From contig JAHEZR010000056.1 of assembly GCA_023251005.1 (NCBI GenBank), positions 1-6,207 of the forward strand: a DNA stretch of 6,207 bases, in the 5' to 3' direction. Origin of the DNA: Ignavibacteriota bacterium. Its GTDB lineage: Bacteria; Bacteroidota; UBA10030; JAHEZR01. The position numbers were made by a program, and so were the translations under genes. Below are positions 1 to 6,098 of the stretch, in pieces (within the stretch, counting starts at the first letter, position 1; each line of letters begins with the position of its first letter). The notes beneath the pieces were generated by a model that saw only the letters and a program-made list of their open reading frames with translations, was not told where the DNA came from and did not search any database.

Positions 1-1058
1 GCGATGGGATGAGTCTCGCTTATCGCGCAGGTGCACCACTTATGGACATGGAGATGGTCCAGTACCATCCGACAACCCTAAAGGCCAACGGTGTTCTGAT
101 CACCGAAGGTGCGCGAGGTGAGGGAGCGTATTTGCTTAACGGCATAGGCGAGCGCTTTATGAAGCGCTATGCACCGAATAAAATTGAACTCGCCGCTCGA
201 GATGTATGCTCGCGTGCGGAGCAGACTGAGATCGAAGAAGGACGGGGTATCGATGGATGTGTCATGCTCGATTGCCGACATCTCGGGAAGGAGGTCGTTC
301 TCACGAAGCTTTCTCAGATCCACGAGCTCGCGCTTGACTATGCCAACGTCGACATTATCAAGGAACCCGTCCCGATCCGCCCTGGTATGCACTATCAAAT
401 GGGTGGAATTAAGACAGACGTCAATGGTGCGACCCGAATCCCTGGACTTTACGCTGCAGGCGAGTGTGCATGTGTGAGCCTTCATGGCGGAAATCGCCTC
501 GGTGCAAATTCGCTCCTGGAGACGGTCGTCTTTGGCCGACGATCGGGAGAAGCTGCCGCCGAATATGTAAAGAACGCCTTCCATAAGAATTTTTCCGAGA
601 CGGTTATCGCGAAAGACGAACAAGCAATTAAGGCCCTCGTCGCCAGCGATTACAAAGGTGACACGGCAGCTAAAATCCGCCTCGAGATGGGAACGACGAT
701 GAACGACAAGGTTGGCGTCTTCCGCACGAAAGAGGGATTGACTCAGGCGATGAATAAGATTTCAGAGTTGAGAGATCGCTATAGAAAAATCGCAGTGCAG
801 GACAAGGGGAGGACTTTCAACACGGACTTGATGTTCACGCTGGAGCTCGGCTTCATGCTCGACTGTGCTGAAACGATTGTCATAAGCGCACTGAATCGTG
901 AAGAGAGTCGTGGAGCCCATTACCGAAAAGATTTCCCCAAGCGGGACGATGAGAAGTGGCTGAAACATACGCTCGCGTCTTTCACCCCTGATGGACCGAA
1001 GATCGATTATCTGCCCGTAACGATCACTCGCTGGAAACCCGAGGAGAGAAAGTACTGA
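1..1058 (+). CDS. sdhA: Succinate dehydrogenase/fumarate reductase flavoprotein subunit, copy 1 (class E partner), 5'-truncated by window edge
   Basis: This is the C-terminal ~60% of a complex II flavoprotein, which interconverts succinate and fumarate on a bound FAD. The reading frame is open to the left edge and reads GDG just before the ATG at 9, matching the family motif TGDG, so that ATG is internal and about 225 residues are missing. The missing part would hold the dinucleotide fold and the flavin-linking histidine. Counting from the ATG at 9, the visible active-site residues are His20 in QYHPTTL, Arg64 in AARDV, His128 in MHYQMGG and Arg163 in NRLGANS. These match the substrate-binding and proton-transfer residues H242, R286, H354 and R399 of E. 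coli SdhA. The C-terminal cap has the usual ESRGAHYRKDFPKRDD stretch and ends in ERKY, as does copy 2 at 4313. HPTTL replaces the common HPTG. The downstream sdhB and sdhE genes point to a class E enzyme; its direction is not decidable here. Confidence 0.95.
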   Translation, partial: DGMSLAYRAGAPLMDMEMVQYHPTTLKANGVLITEGARGEGAYLLNGIGERFMKRYAPNKIELAARDVCSRAEQTEIEEGRGIDGCVMLDCRHLGKEVVLTKLSQIHELALDYANVDIIKEPVPIRPGMHYQMGGIKTDVNGATRIPGLYAAGECACVSLHGGNRLGANSLLETVVFGRRSGEAAAEYVKNAFHKNFSETVIAKDEQAIKALVASDYKGDTAAKIRLEMGTTMNDKVGVFRTKEGLTQAMNKISELRDRYRKIAVQDKGRTFNTDLMFTLELGFMLDCAETIVISALNREESRGAHYRKDFPKRDDEKWLKHTLASFTPDGPKIDYLPVTITRWKPEERKY

Positions 1059-1069
1059 AAAGAAGAAGC

Positions 1070-1097
1070 CAGTAGTCAGTAAACAGTAATCAGAAAA
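1070..1097 (+). repeat. Short heptamer tandem repeat (consensus CAGTADW) in the sdhA-sdhB gap
   Basis: The 48-bp gap between the first sdhA and sdhB contains three consecutive 7-bp units, CAGTAGT, CAGTAAA and CAGTAAT, followed by a decayed fourth unit, CAGAAAA. It lies directly upstream of the sdhB start, where no convincing ribosome binding site is seen. Heptameric tandem repeats of this size are known from intergenic DNA of some bacteria, notably cyanobacteria. Here there are only three clear units, so chance is possible. Confidence 0.5.
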
Positions 1098-1106
1098 AAA
1101 CTGGTC

Positions 1107-2087
1107 ATGAAGATCAATTTAACCGTTCGTCGCTTCGATCCCGACGCTAAAAGAACCTGGCATCAGAAGTACTCCTTGGAGATGCCCCACTACGCAGTGG
1201 TTCTCGACGCACTCATTCAGGTTAGAGAGGAAGTTGACCAGACTCTTGCCTTACGCTGCTCCTGTCGAAGCGCCATCTGCGGCTCGTGTGCGATGCGAAT
1301 CAACGGCCACGCAAAACTTGCATGCAAAACAAAAGTTGTTGATGTTGCCCCGAAGGGCGAGGAAATCACCGTCGAGCCCGCAGGCAACTTACTGGTTATC
1401 AAAGATCTCGTAGTGGACATGAAGCCGTTTTGGGACAAAGTAAATGCGATCCAGCCGTGGCTCCAACCTGTAGGTCCCGAACCCAAGCGAGAATATATCG
1501 TCCCAAATGAGGCGATGCTCAACCTCGCCGGTGTCATGGATTGTATCATGTGCGGAGCGTGTGTTTCCGATTGTACAGTGCTCGAAGCTGAACTGAAGAT
1601 GGGAAAGCCCTACGAAGACACATTCCTTGCACCAGCAGCGCTGGCAAAGGCTTATCGCTTCGTCGGTGACCCAAGAGATGCCGCGACGAAGGATCGCCTG
1701 AAGGCTCTGAGTGAGTCACACGGAATCTGGGATTGCACACGCTGCATGGAGTGTGTTGAAGTTTGTCCAAAAGGTGTTGCGCCGATGGATCGCATCCTCT
1801 CTCTCAGGGAAAAGGCGATGGAACTTGGCTTCACAGACAATTATGGTGCTCGACACAGCAAAGCCTTTGCAGATTCGGTCGAGCATAGCGGCTGGTTGAA
1901 TGAGTTCAGCCTGCTGCAAAAATCCTTTGGACTATTCAATATTAGAGAGTTACTTAGGCTCATGCCGGGCGGAATTCGGATGGCACTGCGACGGAAAACG
2001 CCAAGTCCTATTCACAAACCAATTGCGAACGTAGAAAAAGTAAAGAGGATTTTTGAGAAGTTCGGGAAGAATAAAGACAGGGATTAG
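1107..2087 (+). CDS. sdhB: Succinate dehydrogenase/fumarate reductase iron-sulfur subunit, copy 1 (class E, extra S3 cysteine)
   Basis: This subunit carries electrons between the flavin and the HdrB-like subunit through three Fe-S clusters. The N-terminal ferredoxin-like domain (about residues 1-105) has C53-x4-C58-x2-C61-x11-C73 for the [2Fe-2S] cluster, plus an extra Cys51. The helical domain has C146-x2-C149-x2-C152-x3-C156 and C210-x2-C213-x2-C216-x3-C220-P. In E. coli SdhB the second motif lacks the residue equivalent to Cys213 and the third cluster is [3Fe-4S]. The extra cysteine predicts [4Fe-4S], as described for class E enzymes of Sulfolobales. At 326 residues it is longer than the usual ~240. 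The extra length is a C-terminal tail (about 235-326) rich in Arg and Lys. The gene lies 48 bp after sdhA. The ATG at 1107 begins the family pattern KINLTVRRFDP, although no good Shine-Dalgarno precedes it. Confidence 0.95.
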   Translation: MKINLTVRRFDPDAKRTWHQKYSLEMPHYAVVLDALIQVREEVDQTLALRCSCRSAICGSCAMRINGHAKLACKTKVVDVAPKGEEITVEPAGNLLVIKDLVVDMKPFWDKVNAIQPWLQPVGPEPKREYIVPNEAMLNLAGVMDCIMCGACVSDCTVLEAELKMGKPYEDTFLAPAALAKAYRFVGDPRDAATKDRLKALSESHGIWDCTRCMECVEVCPKGVAPMDRILSLREKAMELGFTDNYGARHSKAFADSVEHSGWLNEFSLLQKSFGLFNIRELLRLMPGGIRMALRRKTPSPIHKPIANVEKVKRIFEKFGKNKDRD

Positions 2088-2152
2088 TTCAAATTTCCAT
2101 CTCCTCTTGCGCCCATTTTTCATAAAATAAAATCTCAATCACTGGAAAACTA

Positions 2153-3034
2153 ATGCGTTACGCTTTCTTTCCTGGATGCGTTTCCCGTGGGGCGTGCCGT
2201 GAGTTGTACAAGTCGACGATGAAAGTTTCCGAGCGACTCGAACTTGAGCTCGTCGAGCTGACAGAAGCGGCATGTACAGGTGCTCACGTACTTCACGAGA
2301 CAGACCCCGACCTCGCGGATGCTGTGAACACACGGACGTTTGCGATGGCGGAGAGGCTCCAGCTTCCTCTCATGAACATCTGCAGTACGTGCCAAGGGGT
2401 GATGAGTCAGGTCGACGCGCGAGTAACGTCGAAACCTGAATCTCTCGAAAAAATCAACGCCGTGCTCGCCGAGGAGGGACTTCACTACAGCGGAAACCTC
2501 ACAATCAAGAACTTGATGTGGATACTCGTGGAAGACATCGGATTAGAGAGAATAAAAAGCTTGGTGAAACGCCCCCTAACGGGATTACGGATGGCTCCAT
2601 TTTACGGCTGCTACATTCTGCGGCCTTCACAGGTGCTCGGGTTCAAGGATCACCCCGAACGGGCAACGTATCTCGAGCAAATCATTTCTGCACTCGGAGC
2701 AGAGCCCGTCGACTATTACGGCAAGACAAAGTGTTGCGGCTTTCCAATTCTTACAATGAATCGTGATAACTCTCTCTCGATGGCAGGGGACCATCTTCTC
2801 GAAGCCAGAGACAAAGGTGCTGATTGCATGGTAACTCCATGTCCACTCTGTCATTTGAACTTAGATGCAAACCAGTTCGATGCTGCGAAAGTCAAAGACA
2901 CGGCGATTGGATTGCCGGTTTTACACTTGCCTCAGCTTCTCGGATTGGCATTCGGGTTCACGCCGAGGGAGCTGGGACTACAGCGTCACGTTGTATCGGC
3001 GAAACGAGTAGCACAAAAAGTACTTGCGGTCTAG
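2153..3034 (+). CDS. sdhE: HdrB-like CCG-domain subunit of class E succinate dehydrogenase/fumarate reductase (SdhE)
   Basis: This protein resembles heterodisulfide reductase subunit B and fits the SdhE/MfrE subunit, which replaces the membrane cytochrome in class E complex II and is thought to pass electrons between SdhB and the quinone pool. (It is not the flavinylation factor also called SdhE.) There are two cysteine-rich repeats. The C-terminal one is complete: C153, C194-C195-G, then C230-x2-C233, the CCG signature that ligates an unusual [4Fe-4S] cluster in HdrB-type proteins. The N-terminal one is reduced: C9, then A40-C41-T-G in place of CCG, then C77-x2-C80. It begins MRYAFFPGC, typical of the family, which supports the ATG at 2153 despite a weak ribosome site. 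No transmembrane helix is visible in 293 residues, so membrane attachment must be peripheral. It sits 65 bp after sdhB with no evident terminator between. HdrB itself is unlikely because no hdrA or hdrC is adjacent. Confidence 0.88.
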   Translation: MRYAFFPGCVSRGACRELYKSTMKVSERLELELVELTEAACTGAHVLHETDPDLADAVNTRTFAMAERLQLPLMNICSTCQGVMSQVDARVTSKPESLEKINAVLAEEGLHYSGNLTIKNLMWILVEDIGLERIKSLVKRPLTGLRMAPFYGCYILRPSQVLGFKDHPERATYLEQIISALGAEPVDYYGKTKCCGFPILTMNRDNSLSMAGDHLLEARDKGADCMVTPCPLCHLNLDANQFDAAKVKDTAIGLPVLHLPQLLGLAFGFTPRELGLQRHVVSAKRVAQKVLAV

Positions 3035-3081
3035 TCGCCAATTCAACGTGACAACCCTGTTCTTAATCCATGGCCAGTATG

Positions 3082-3087
3082 AGGAGG
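3082..3087 (+). promoter_or_regulatory. Strong Shine-Dalgarno site for the 118-residue protein
   Basis: A perfect AGGAGG lies 10 bp before the ATG at 3098. It fixes that start and is the strongest ribosome site in the window. Confidence 0.8.
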
Positions 3088-3097
3088 AATAAATAAC

Positions 3098-3454
3098 ATG
3101 CTTAGAACGGTGCACGTTTTCGACATCAAACCTTCGGTGGTCGAGAATTCCTTTATCGAGTGGCTTGATGGTACACTCTCGGAAAAATCAAAGAAGTTTG
3201 GATGCCTCGAACGGAAAACCTGGATTTATCTCGACGGCATCGAAGGGACGTACGAAAGGCCGAAGCCTATCAAGCGGCCACGTTACCTGAACGAGGCCTT
3301 CTGGCCGAGTCAGGACACTGCCGACGCATTTCGCAAGTGGCTGATGTCTGAGGAAGCGAAGGATTTCCGAATGAAATGGTTTTCGGGGATTGAGAATCAC
3401 ACAGTCCTCCGCTATGTCGATTACCATCCCCCCACCGGTATCGGGGAAGAATAA
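3098..3454 (+). CDS. Small conserved-looking protein of unknown function at the sdh junction (candidate SdhF; ABM-like fold predicted)
   Basis: I do not recognise this 118-residue protein from its sequence. It has no cysteine pair motif (a single Cys), no signal peptide and no transmembrane segment. The apparent order is strand (LRTVHVFDI), long helix (about 13-34), strand (ERKTWIYL), a Pro/Arg/Lys-rich loop (about 50-63), strand (PRYLNEAFW), helix (about 71-93) and strand (HTVLRYVDY). That order suits the ferredoxin-like fold of dimeric alpha/beta-barrel proteins such as the ABM family; this is inference. It follows sdhE by 63 bp and precedes sdhC by 29 bp. Class E operons of Sulfolobales carry a small fourth subunit of similar size and unknown role (SdhF), so this may be its counterpart. 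Alternatively it may belong to the downstream sdhCDAB set, to which it is closer. The coding call itself is solid, given the strong ribosome site and position in the operon. Confidence 0.85.
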   Translation: MLRTVHVFDIKPSVVENSFIEWLDGTLSEKSKKFGCLERKTWIYLDGIEGTYERPKPIKRPRYLNEAFWPSQDTADAFRKWLMSEEAKDFRMKWFSGIENHTVLRYVDYHPPTGIGEE

Positions 3455-3468
3455 AAGATTCATCGATC

Positions 3469-3475
3469 AAGGAGA
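3469..3475 (+). promoter_or_regulatory. Shine-Dalgarno site for sdhC
   Basis: AAGGAGA ends 8 bp before the ATG at 3484, supporting that start. Confidence 0.75.
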
Positions 3476-3483
3476 AATCAGAT

Positions 3484-3837
3484 ATGTACAAGGGGAAAGA
3501 AGGAATGCTGTCGTTCTACCTCCATCGCATTACCGGAATCGGAGTGTTTGTCTTTCTGCTGGCCCACATCATCGATACGATGTTCATCGGATGGGGACCG
3601 GATGCATACAACGCGATGGTGAAACTCTACACCCATCCTGCTGCACGTGTGGGAGAAGTTATTCTCGCAGCAGCCTTGATCTACCATGCACTAAACGGTG
3701 TCCGTATAATCTTGATTGACTTCTGGTCGGCTGGTGTCAAATATCAGAGACAGATGTTCTATGTCGGTGCGGTCATCTACCTTTTGACTTTTCTGCCGAC
3801 TGCATATCTTATGCTTGCTCCGCTTGTGAAGCGATAA
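3484..3837 (+). CDS. sdhC: Succinate dehydrogenase cytochrome b subunit SdhC
   Basis: This is a membrane anchor of complex II that binds heme b and helps form the quinone site. At 117 residues it has the usual size and three hydrophobic helices at about 16-35, 55-79 and 91-113. The N-terminus carries the family signature SFYLHRITGIGVF. Arg15 matches the quinone-site arginine R31 of E. coli SdhC, but the serine four residues before that arginine in E. coli is Phe11 here, with Ser10 shifted by one. His68 in YHALNGVRIILIDF is the conserved axial heme ligand (H84 in E. coli). His28 in LLAHIIDT is a second candidate ligand, as expected for class A anchors with two hemes. The N-terminus MYKGKEGMLSFYLHR resembles Thermus and actinobacterial SdhC. 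It follows the 118-residue gene by 29 bp and precedes sdhD by 23 bp. Confidence 0.93.
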   Translation: MYKGKEGMLSFYLHRITGIGVFVFLLAHIIDTMFIGWGPDAYNAMVKLYTHPAARVGEVILAAALIYHALNGVRIILIDFWSAGVKYQRQMFYVGAVIYLLTFLPTAYLMLAPLVKR

Positions 3838-3849
3838 TTTATTCCTGAC

Positions 3850-3856
3850 TGGAGAT
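3850..3856 (+). promoter_or_regulatory. Shine-Dalgarno site for sdhD
   Basis: TGGAGAT lies four bases before the ATG at 3861, just downstream of the sdhC stop, which suits tight translation of sdhC and sdhD together. Confidence 0.6.
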
Positions 3857-3860
3857 AACT

Positions 3861-4247
3861 ATGGAAGTCCATCGTGCCGGACACCCAATGCCAACCGAAA
3901 GTAACTTCGAGGTCTTCGCCTGGTTCTTCATGAGAATCTCAGGTGTGGTTCTCCTCTTCATGGCACTCGGGCATCTGGCGGTCATGCACCTCATTCATCA
4001 TGTAGAGGAGGTCAACTACAGTTTTGTAGCCGCACGATTCGCAACGCCCTTTTGGCGCTCCTATGATCTTGTCATGCTTTTCCTTGCGCTTCTTCATGGC
4101 GTCAATGGAGTGCGCACTATTCTCGAGGATTACGTCCACTCACGAGGATGGAGGGCAATCACGCTCTCTGCGCTTTATGTGATTGGCTTCATCTTCCTCA
4201 TTATCGGGGCAATCGTCATCCTCACGTTCCAGCCTGTTGCAACGTGA
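3861..4247 (+). CDS. sdhD: Succinate dehydrogenase membrane anchor subunit SdhD
   Basis: This is the second membrane anchor of complex II, pairing with SdhC to hold heme b and the quinone site. The 128 residues form an N-terminal cytoplasmic stretch and three hydrophobic helices at about 20-45, 66-88 and 99-125. The signature WFFMRISGVVLLFMALGHL-AVMHLI, followed by HHVEEVNY, resembles Thermus and actinobacterial SdhD. His79 in LLHGVNGVRTILEDY is the likely axial heme ligand, in the same H-x3-G-x-R-x3-(E/D)D context as His68 of SdhC. His38 or His43 in the first helix could be the ligand of a second heme. It is 23 bp after sdhC and 65 bp before the second sdhA, so it belongs to an sdhCDAB operon. 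The SdhC/SdhD similarity around the heme histidine is usual for paralogous anchors. SdhC and SdhD could be named the other way round, but gene order and motifs favour this assignment. Confidence 0.92.
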   Translation: MEVHRAGHPMPTESNFEVFAWFFMRISGVVLLFMALGHLAVMHLIHHVEEVNYSFVAARFATPFWRSYDLVMLFLALLHGVNGVRTILEDYVHSRGWRAITLSALYVIGFIFLIIGAIVILTFQPVAT

Positions 4248-4264
4248 CGTGACCACCACGTTGC
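4239..4264 (+). other. 8-bp inverted repeat over the sdhD stop codon
   Basis: GCAACGTG (4239-4246) and CACGTTGC (4257-4264) are exact reverse complements with a 10-base loop, and the left arm overlaps the end of sdhD. No T-run follows, so it is not a standard intrinsic terminator. It could be an mRNA hairpin between the anchor genes and sdhA, or chance. Confidence 0.35.
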
Positions 4265-4312
4265 GCAGTGCCACTGTTCATCGTAGGGTAAACGAGTAGA
4301 CATCGATTCATC

Positions 4313-6040
4313 ATGGCAGTTCACAGATATGATGCGGTGGTTGTCGGAGCGGGGGGTGCCGGACTCATGGCCGCACTCCAGGCTTCGATGCACGCGAACG
4401 TTGCGGTGTTGAGCAAGCTCTACCCCACTCGCTCTCACACTGGAACCGCGCAAGGAGGGATTGGCGCAGCACTGGGAAACCTCGAGCAGGACAGCTGGGA
4501 ATGGCACATGTTTGATACGGTGAAGGGGAGCGACTACCTCGCTGACCAAGACGCTGTGGAAATCCTGACCCGAGAAGCAATCGAGATCGTCTACGAGTTG
4601 GAACACATGGGTTTGCCCTTCAGTCGAACGCCGGATGGAAAGATCGCCCAGCGTCCGTTTGGCGGACATACACGAAATTTTGGCGAGGGTCCGGTGCGCC
4701 GTTCATGCTATGCTGCAGACCGCACCGGTCACATGATTCTTCAAACACTCTATCAGCAGTGCATCAAGAACGAGGTGAAATTCTTTAATGAATTTCAGGT
4801 GCTCGATTACATCATCGAGAATGGGATTTGTGGTGGAGTCGTCGCGATGGAAGTCGCGACAGGTGAGATCCACGTTTTCCAGGCGAAGGCAGTTGTCATC
4901 GCGACAGGTGGATTTGGAAAGATGTTCAAGATTACATCGAATGCTCACGCACTCACCGGTGATGGCGTAGCGATTACGCTGCGATGTGGAATTCCACTGG
5001 AGGATATGGAATTCTTCCAGTTCCATCCCACGGGAATTTACAAGATGGGGATTCTCATCTCAGAGGCCGCGCGAGGTGAAGGGGGCATCCTACGAAATCG
5101 AAGCAGTGAACGATTCATGGAACGTTATACGCCAACACTCCTTGACCTGGCACCACGCGACATTGTCTCACGAGCAATCTACCGGGAAGTCCGTGAAGGC
5201 AGAGGTATTGATGGAAAGGATTACGTCCATCTTGACCTCACACATTTAGGAAAAGAGGTAATCGACACGAAGCTTCCAGACATTTCAGGGTTTGTCCGCA
5301 CATATCTCGGCATTGAGCCGATCACTGAACTTATCCCCGTCCAGCCAACGGCCCACTATGCGATGGGTGGAATTCCGACAGATAATGAAGGAAGAGTCGT
5401 CGTCGATGAGATGAACACACCACTGCCCGGACTCTACGCTGCGGGCGAGTGCGCCTGCGTTTCCGTACACGGTGCGAACCGACTCGGCACGAATTCCCTC
5501 GTCGACATTCTCGTCTTCGGCCAGCGTGCTGGCAAACATCTCGTGGAGTATTGTCGTGAAATTGAATTTCAACATCTTGGGAGCGAACCTGAAGCAAGAG
5601 CGCGAGAAGAGATCAGCCGAATCCTGAGTCAACAAGCCGGGGAAAACGCCGCAGATGTCCGTGAGAGCCTGCAAGAGGAGATGATGGATAAGGCTTCAGT
5701 ATTTCGATCGGCGGATCACCTCCGTCAAATGCAGGAAAAGCTCGACGAGTTACGGACACGCTACGAAAAGGTAGCAATCACAGACAAAGGGAAGAAATTT
5801 AACACGGACTTATTGGAAGCATTGGAGTTGGGTTACTTGCTCGACCTCGCAGAGGCACTTGTTGTCTGCGCGATGGCTCGGGAGGAAAGCAGGGGTGCTC
5901 ACTACCGTGAGGATTTCCCCAAACGAGATGATGCGAAATGGTTGAAGCACTCACTCGCCTATCGGAAAAACGGAAAGTGGGAATTAAAATTCAAACCCGT
6001 TGTCATCACGAAGTTCCAGCCAAAGGAAAGAAAGTACTAA
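4313..6040 (+). CDS. sdhA: Succinate dehydrogenase flavoprotein subunit SdhA, copy 2 (complete)
   Basis: This is the catalytic subunit of the second complex II, oxidising succinate to fumarate on covalently bound FAD in the TCA cycle. It has the full 575 residues expected. The N-terminal FAD fold has GAGGAG at 12-17. His42 in RSHTGTAQGG is the histidine that binds FAD covalently. Gln47 matches Q50 of E. coli SdhA, a position that is Glu in fumarate reductase FrdA, which favours a succinate-oxidising role. Active-site residues are His238 (QFHPTG), Arg282 (PRDIVSR), His348 (AHYAMGG) and Arg390 (NRLGTNS), with the same spacing as H242 and R286 in E. coli. The capping and C-terminal helical domains are intact, ending KERKY. 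The ATG at 4313 gives a normal N-terminus (MAVHRYDAVVVGAG), though no clear Shine-Dalgarno is seen. It is a paralogue of copy 1, not a recent duplicate: the sequences differ at many aligned positions, including HPTG versus HPTT. Confidence 0.97.
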   Translation: MAVHRYDAVVVGAGGAGLMAALQASMHANVAVLSKLYPTRSHTGTAQGGIGAALGNLEQDSWEWHMFDTVKGSDYLADQDAVEILTREAIEIVYELEHMGLPFSRTPDGKIAQRPFGGHTRNFGEGPVRRSCYAADRTGHMILQTLYQQCIKNEVKFFNEFQVLDYIIENGICGGVVAMEVATGEIHVFQAKAVVIATGGFGKMFKITSNAHALTGDGVAITLRCGIPLEDMEFFQFHPTGIYKMGILISEAARGEGGILRNRSSERFMERYTPTLLDLAPRDIVSRAIYREVREGRGIDGKDYVHLDLTHLGKEVIDTKLPDISGFVRTYLGIEPITELIPVQPTAHYAMGGIPTDNEGRVVVDEMNTPLPGLYAAGECACVSVHGANRLGTNSLVDILVFGQRAGKHLVEYCREIEFQHLGSEPEARAREEISRILSQQAGENAADVRESLQEEMMDKASVFRSADHLRQMQEKLDELRTRYEKVAITDKGKKFNTDLLEALELGYLLDLAEALVVCAMAREESRGAHYREDFPKRDDAKWLKHSLAYRKNGKWELKFKPVVITKFQPKERKY

Positions 6041-6098
6041 GACCCAATTAAGTTTCCTCTGAGACCATGACTATAATCCTCTAATCACAGACAAGAAG

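Noticed and set aside
9..11. ATG at 9 as a true start of a short flavoprotein
   Set aside because: The frame is open to the left edge and encodes GDG immediately before it, matching the conserved TGDG motif inside SdhA. The gene is cut by the window, not shortened.
78..623. Long open frame on the minus strand opposite the first sdhA
   Set aside because: It is fully antisense to a clear flavoprotein gene with intact active-site motifs, and its translation resembles no family I know. It is best explained by codon bias of the sense gene.
2088..2152. Promoter or terminator between sdhB copy 1 and sdhE (TAAAAT at 2123-2128 in an AT-rich stretch)
   Set aside because: No -35-like hexamer lies at a suitable distance (the TTG at 2107 is too close), and no stem precedes the T-run at 2116-2120.
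2153..3034. Methanogen-type heterodisulfide reductase subunit B acting with HdrA/HdrC
   Set aside because: CCG domains are shared, but the neighbours are complex II subunits and no hdrA or hdrC is visible, so the SdhE/MfrE role is the simpler reading.
3035..3097. Intrinsic terminator separating the class E set from the downstream set
   Set aside because: I see no GC-rich inverted repeat followed by a T-run in this gap, so read-through into the 118-residue gene cannot be excluded.
4175..4669. 164-codon minus-strand frame across the sdhD end and sdhA copy 2 start
   Set aside because: It covers two well-supported sense genes and shows no recognisable motif. It is a shadow of sense coding.
5285..5674. 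129-codon minus-strand frame inside sdhA copy 2
   Set aside because: It is antisense to the conserved substrate-binding region of sdhA, without family resemblance or its own ribosome site.
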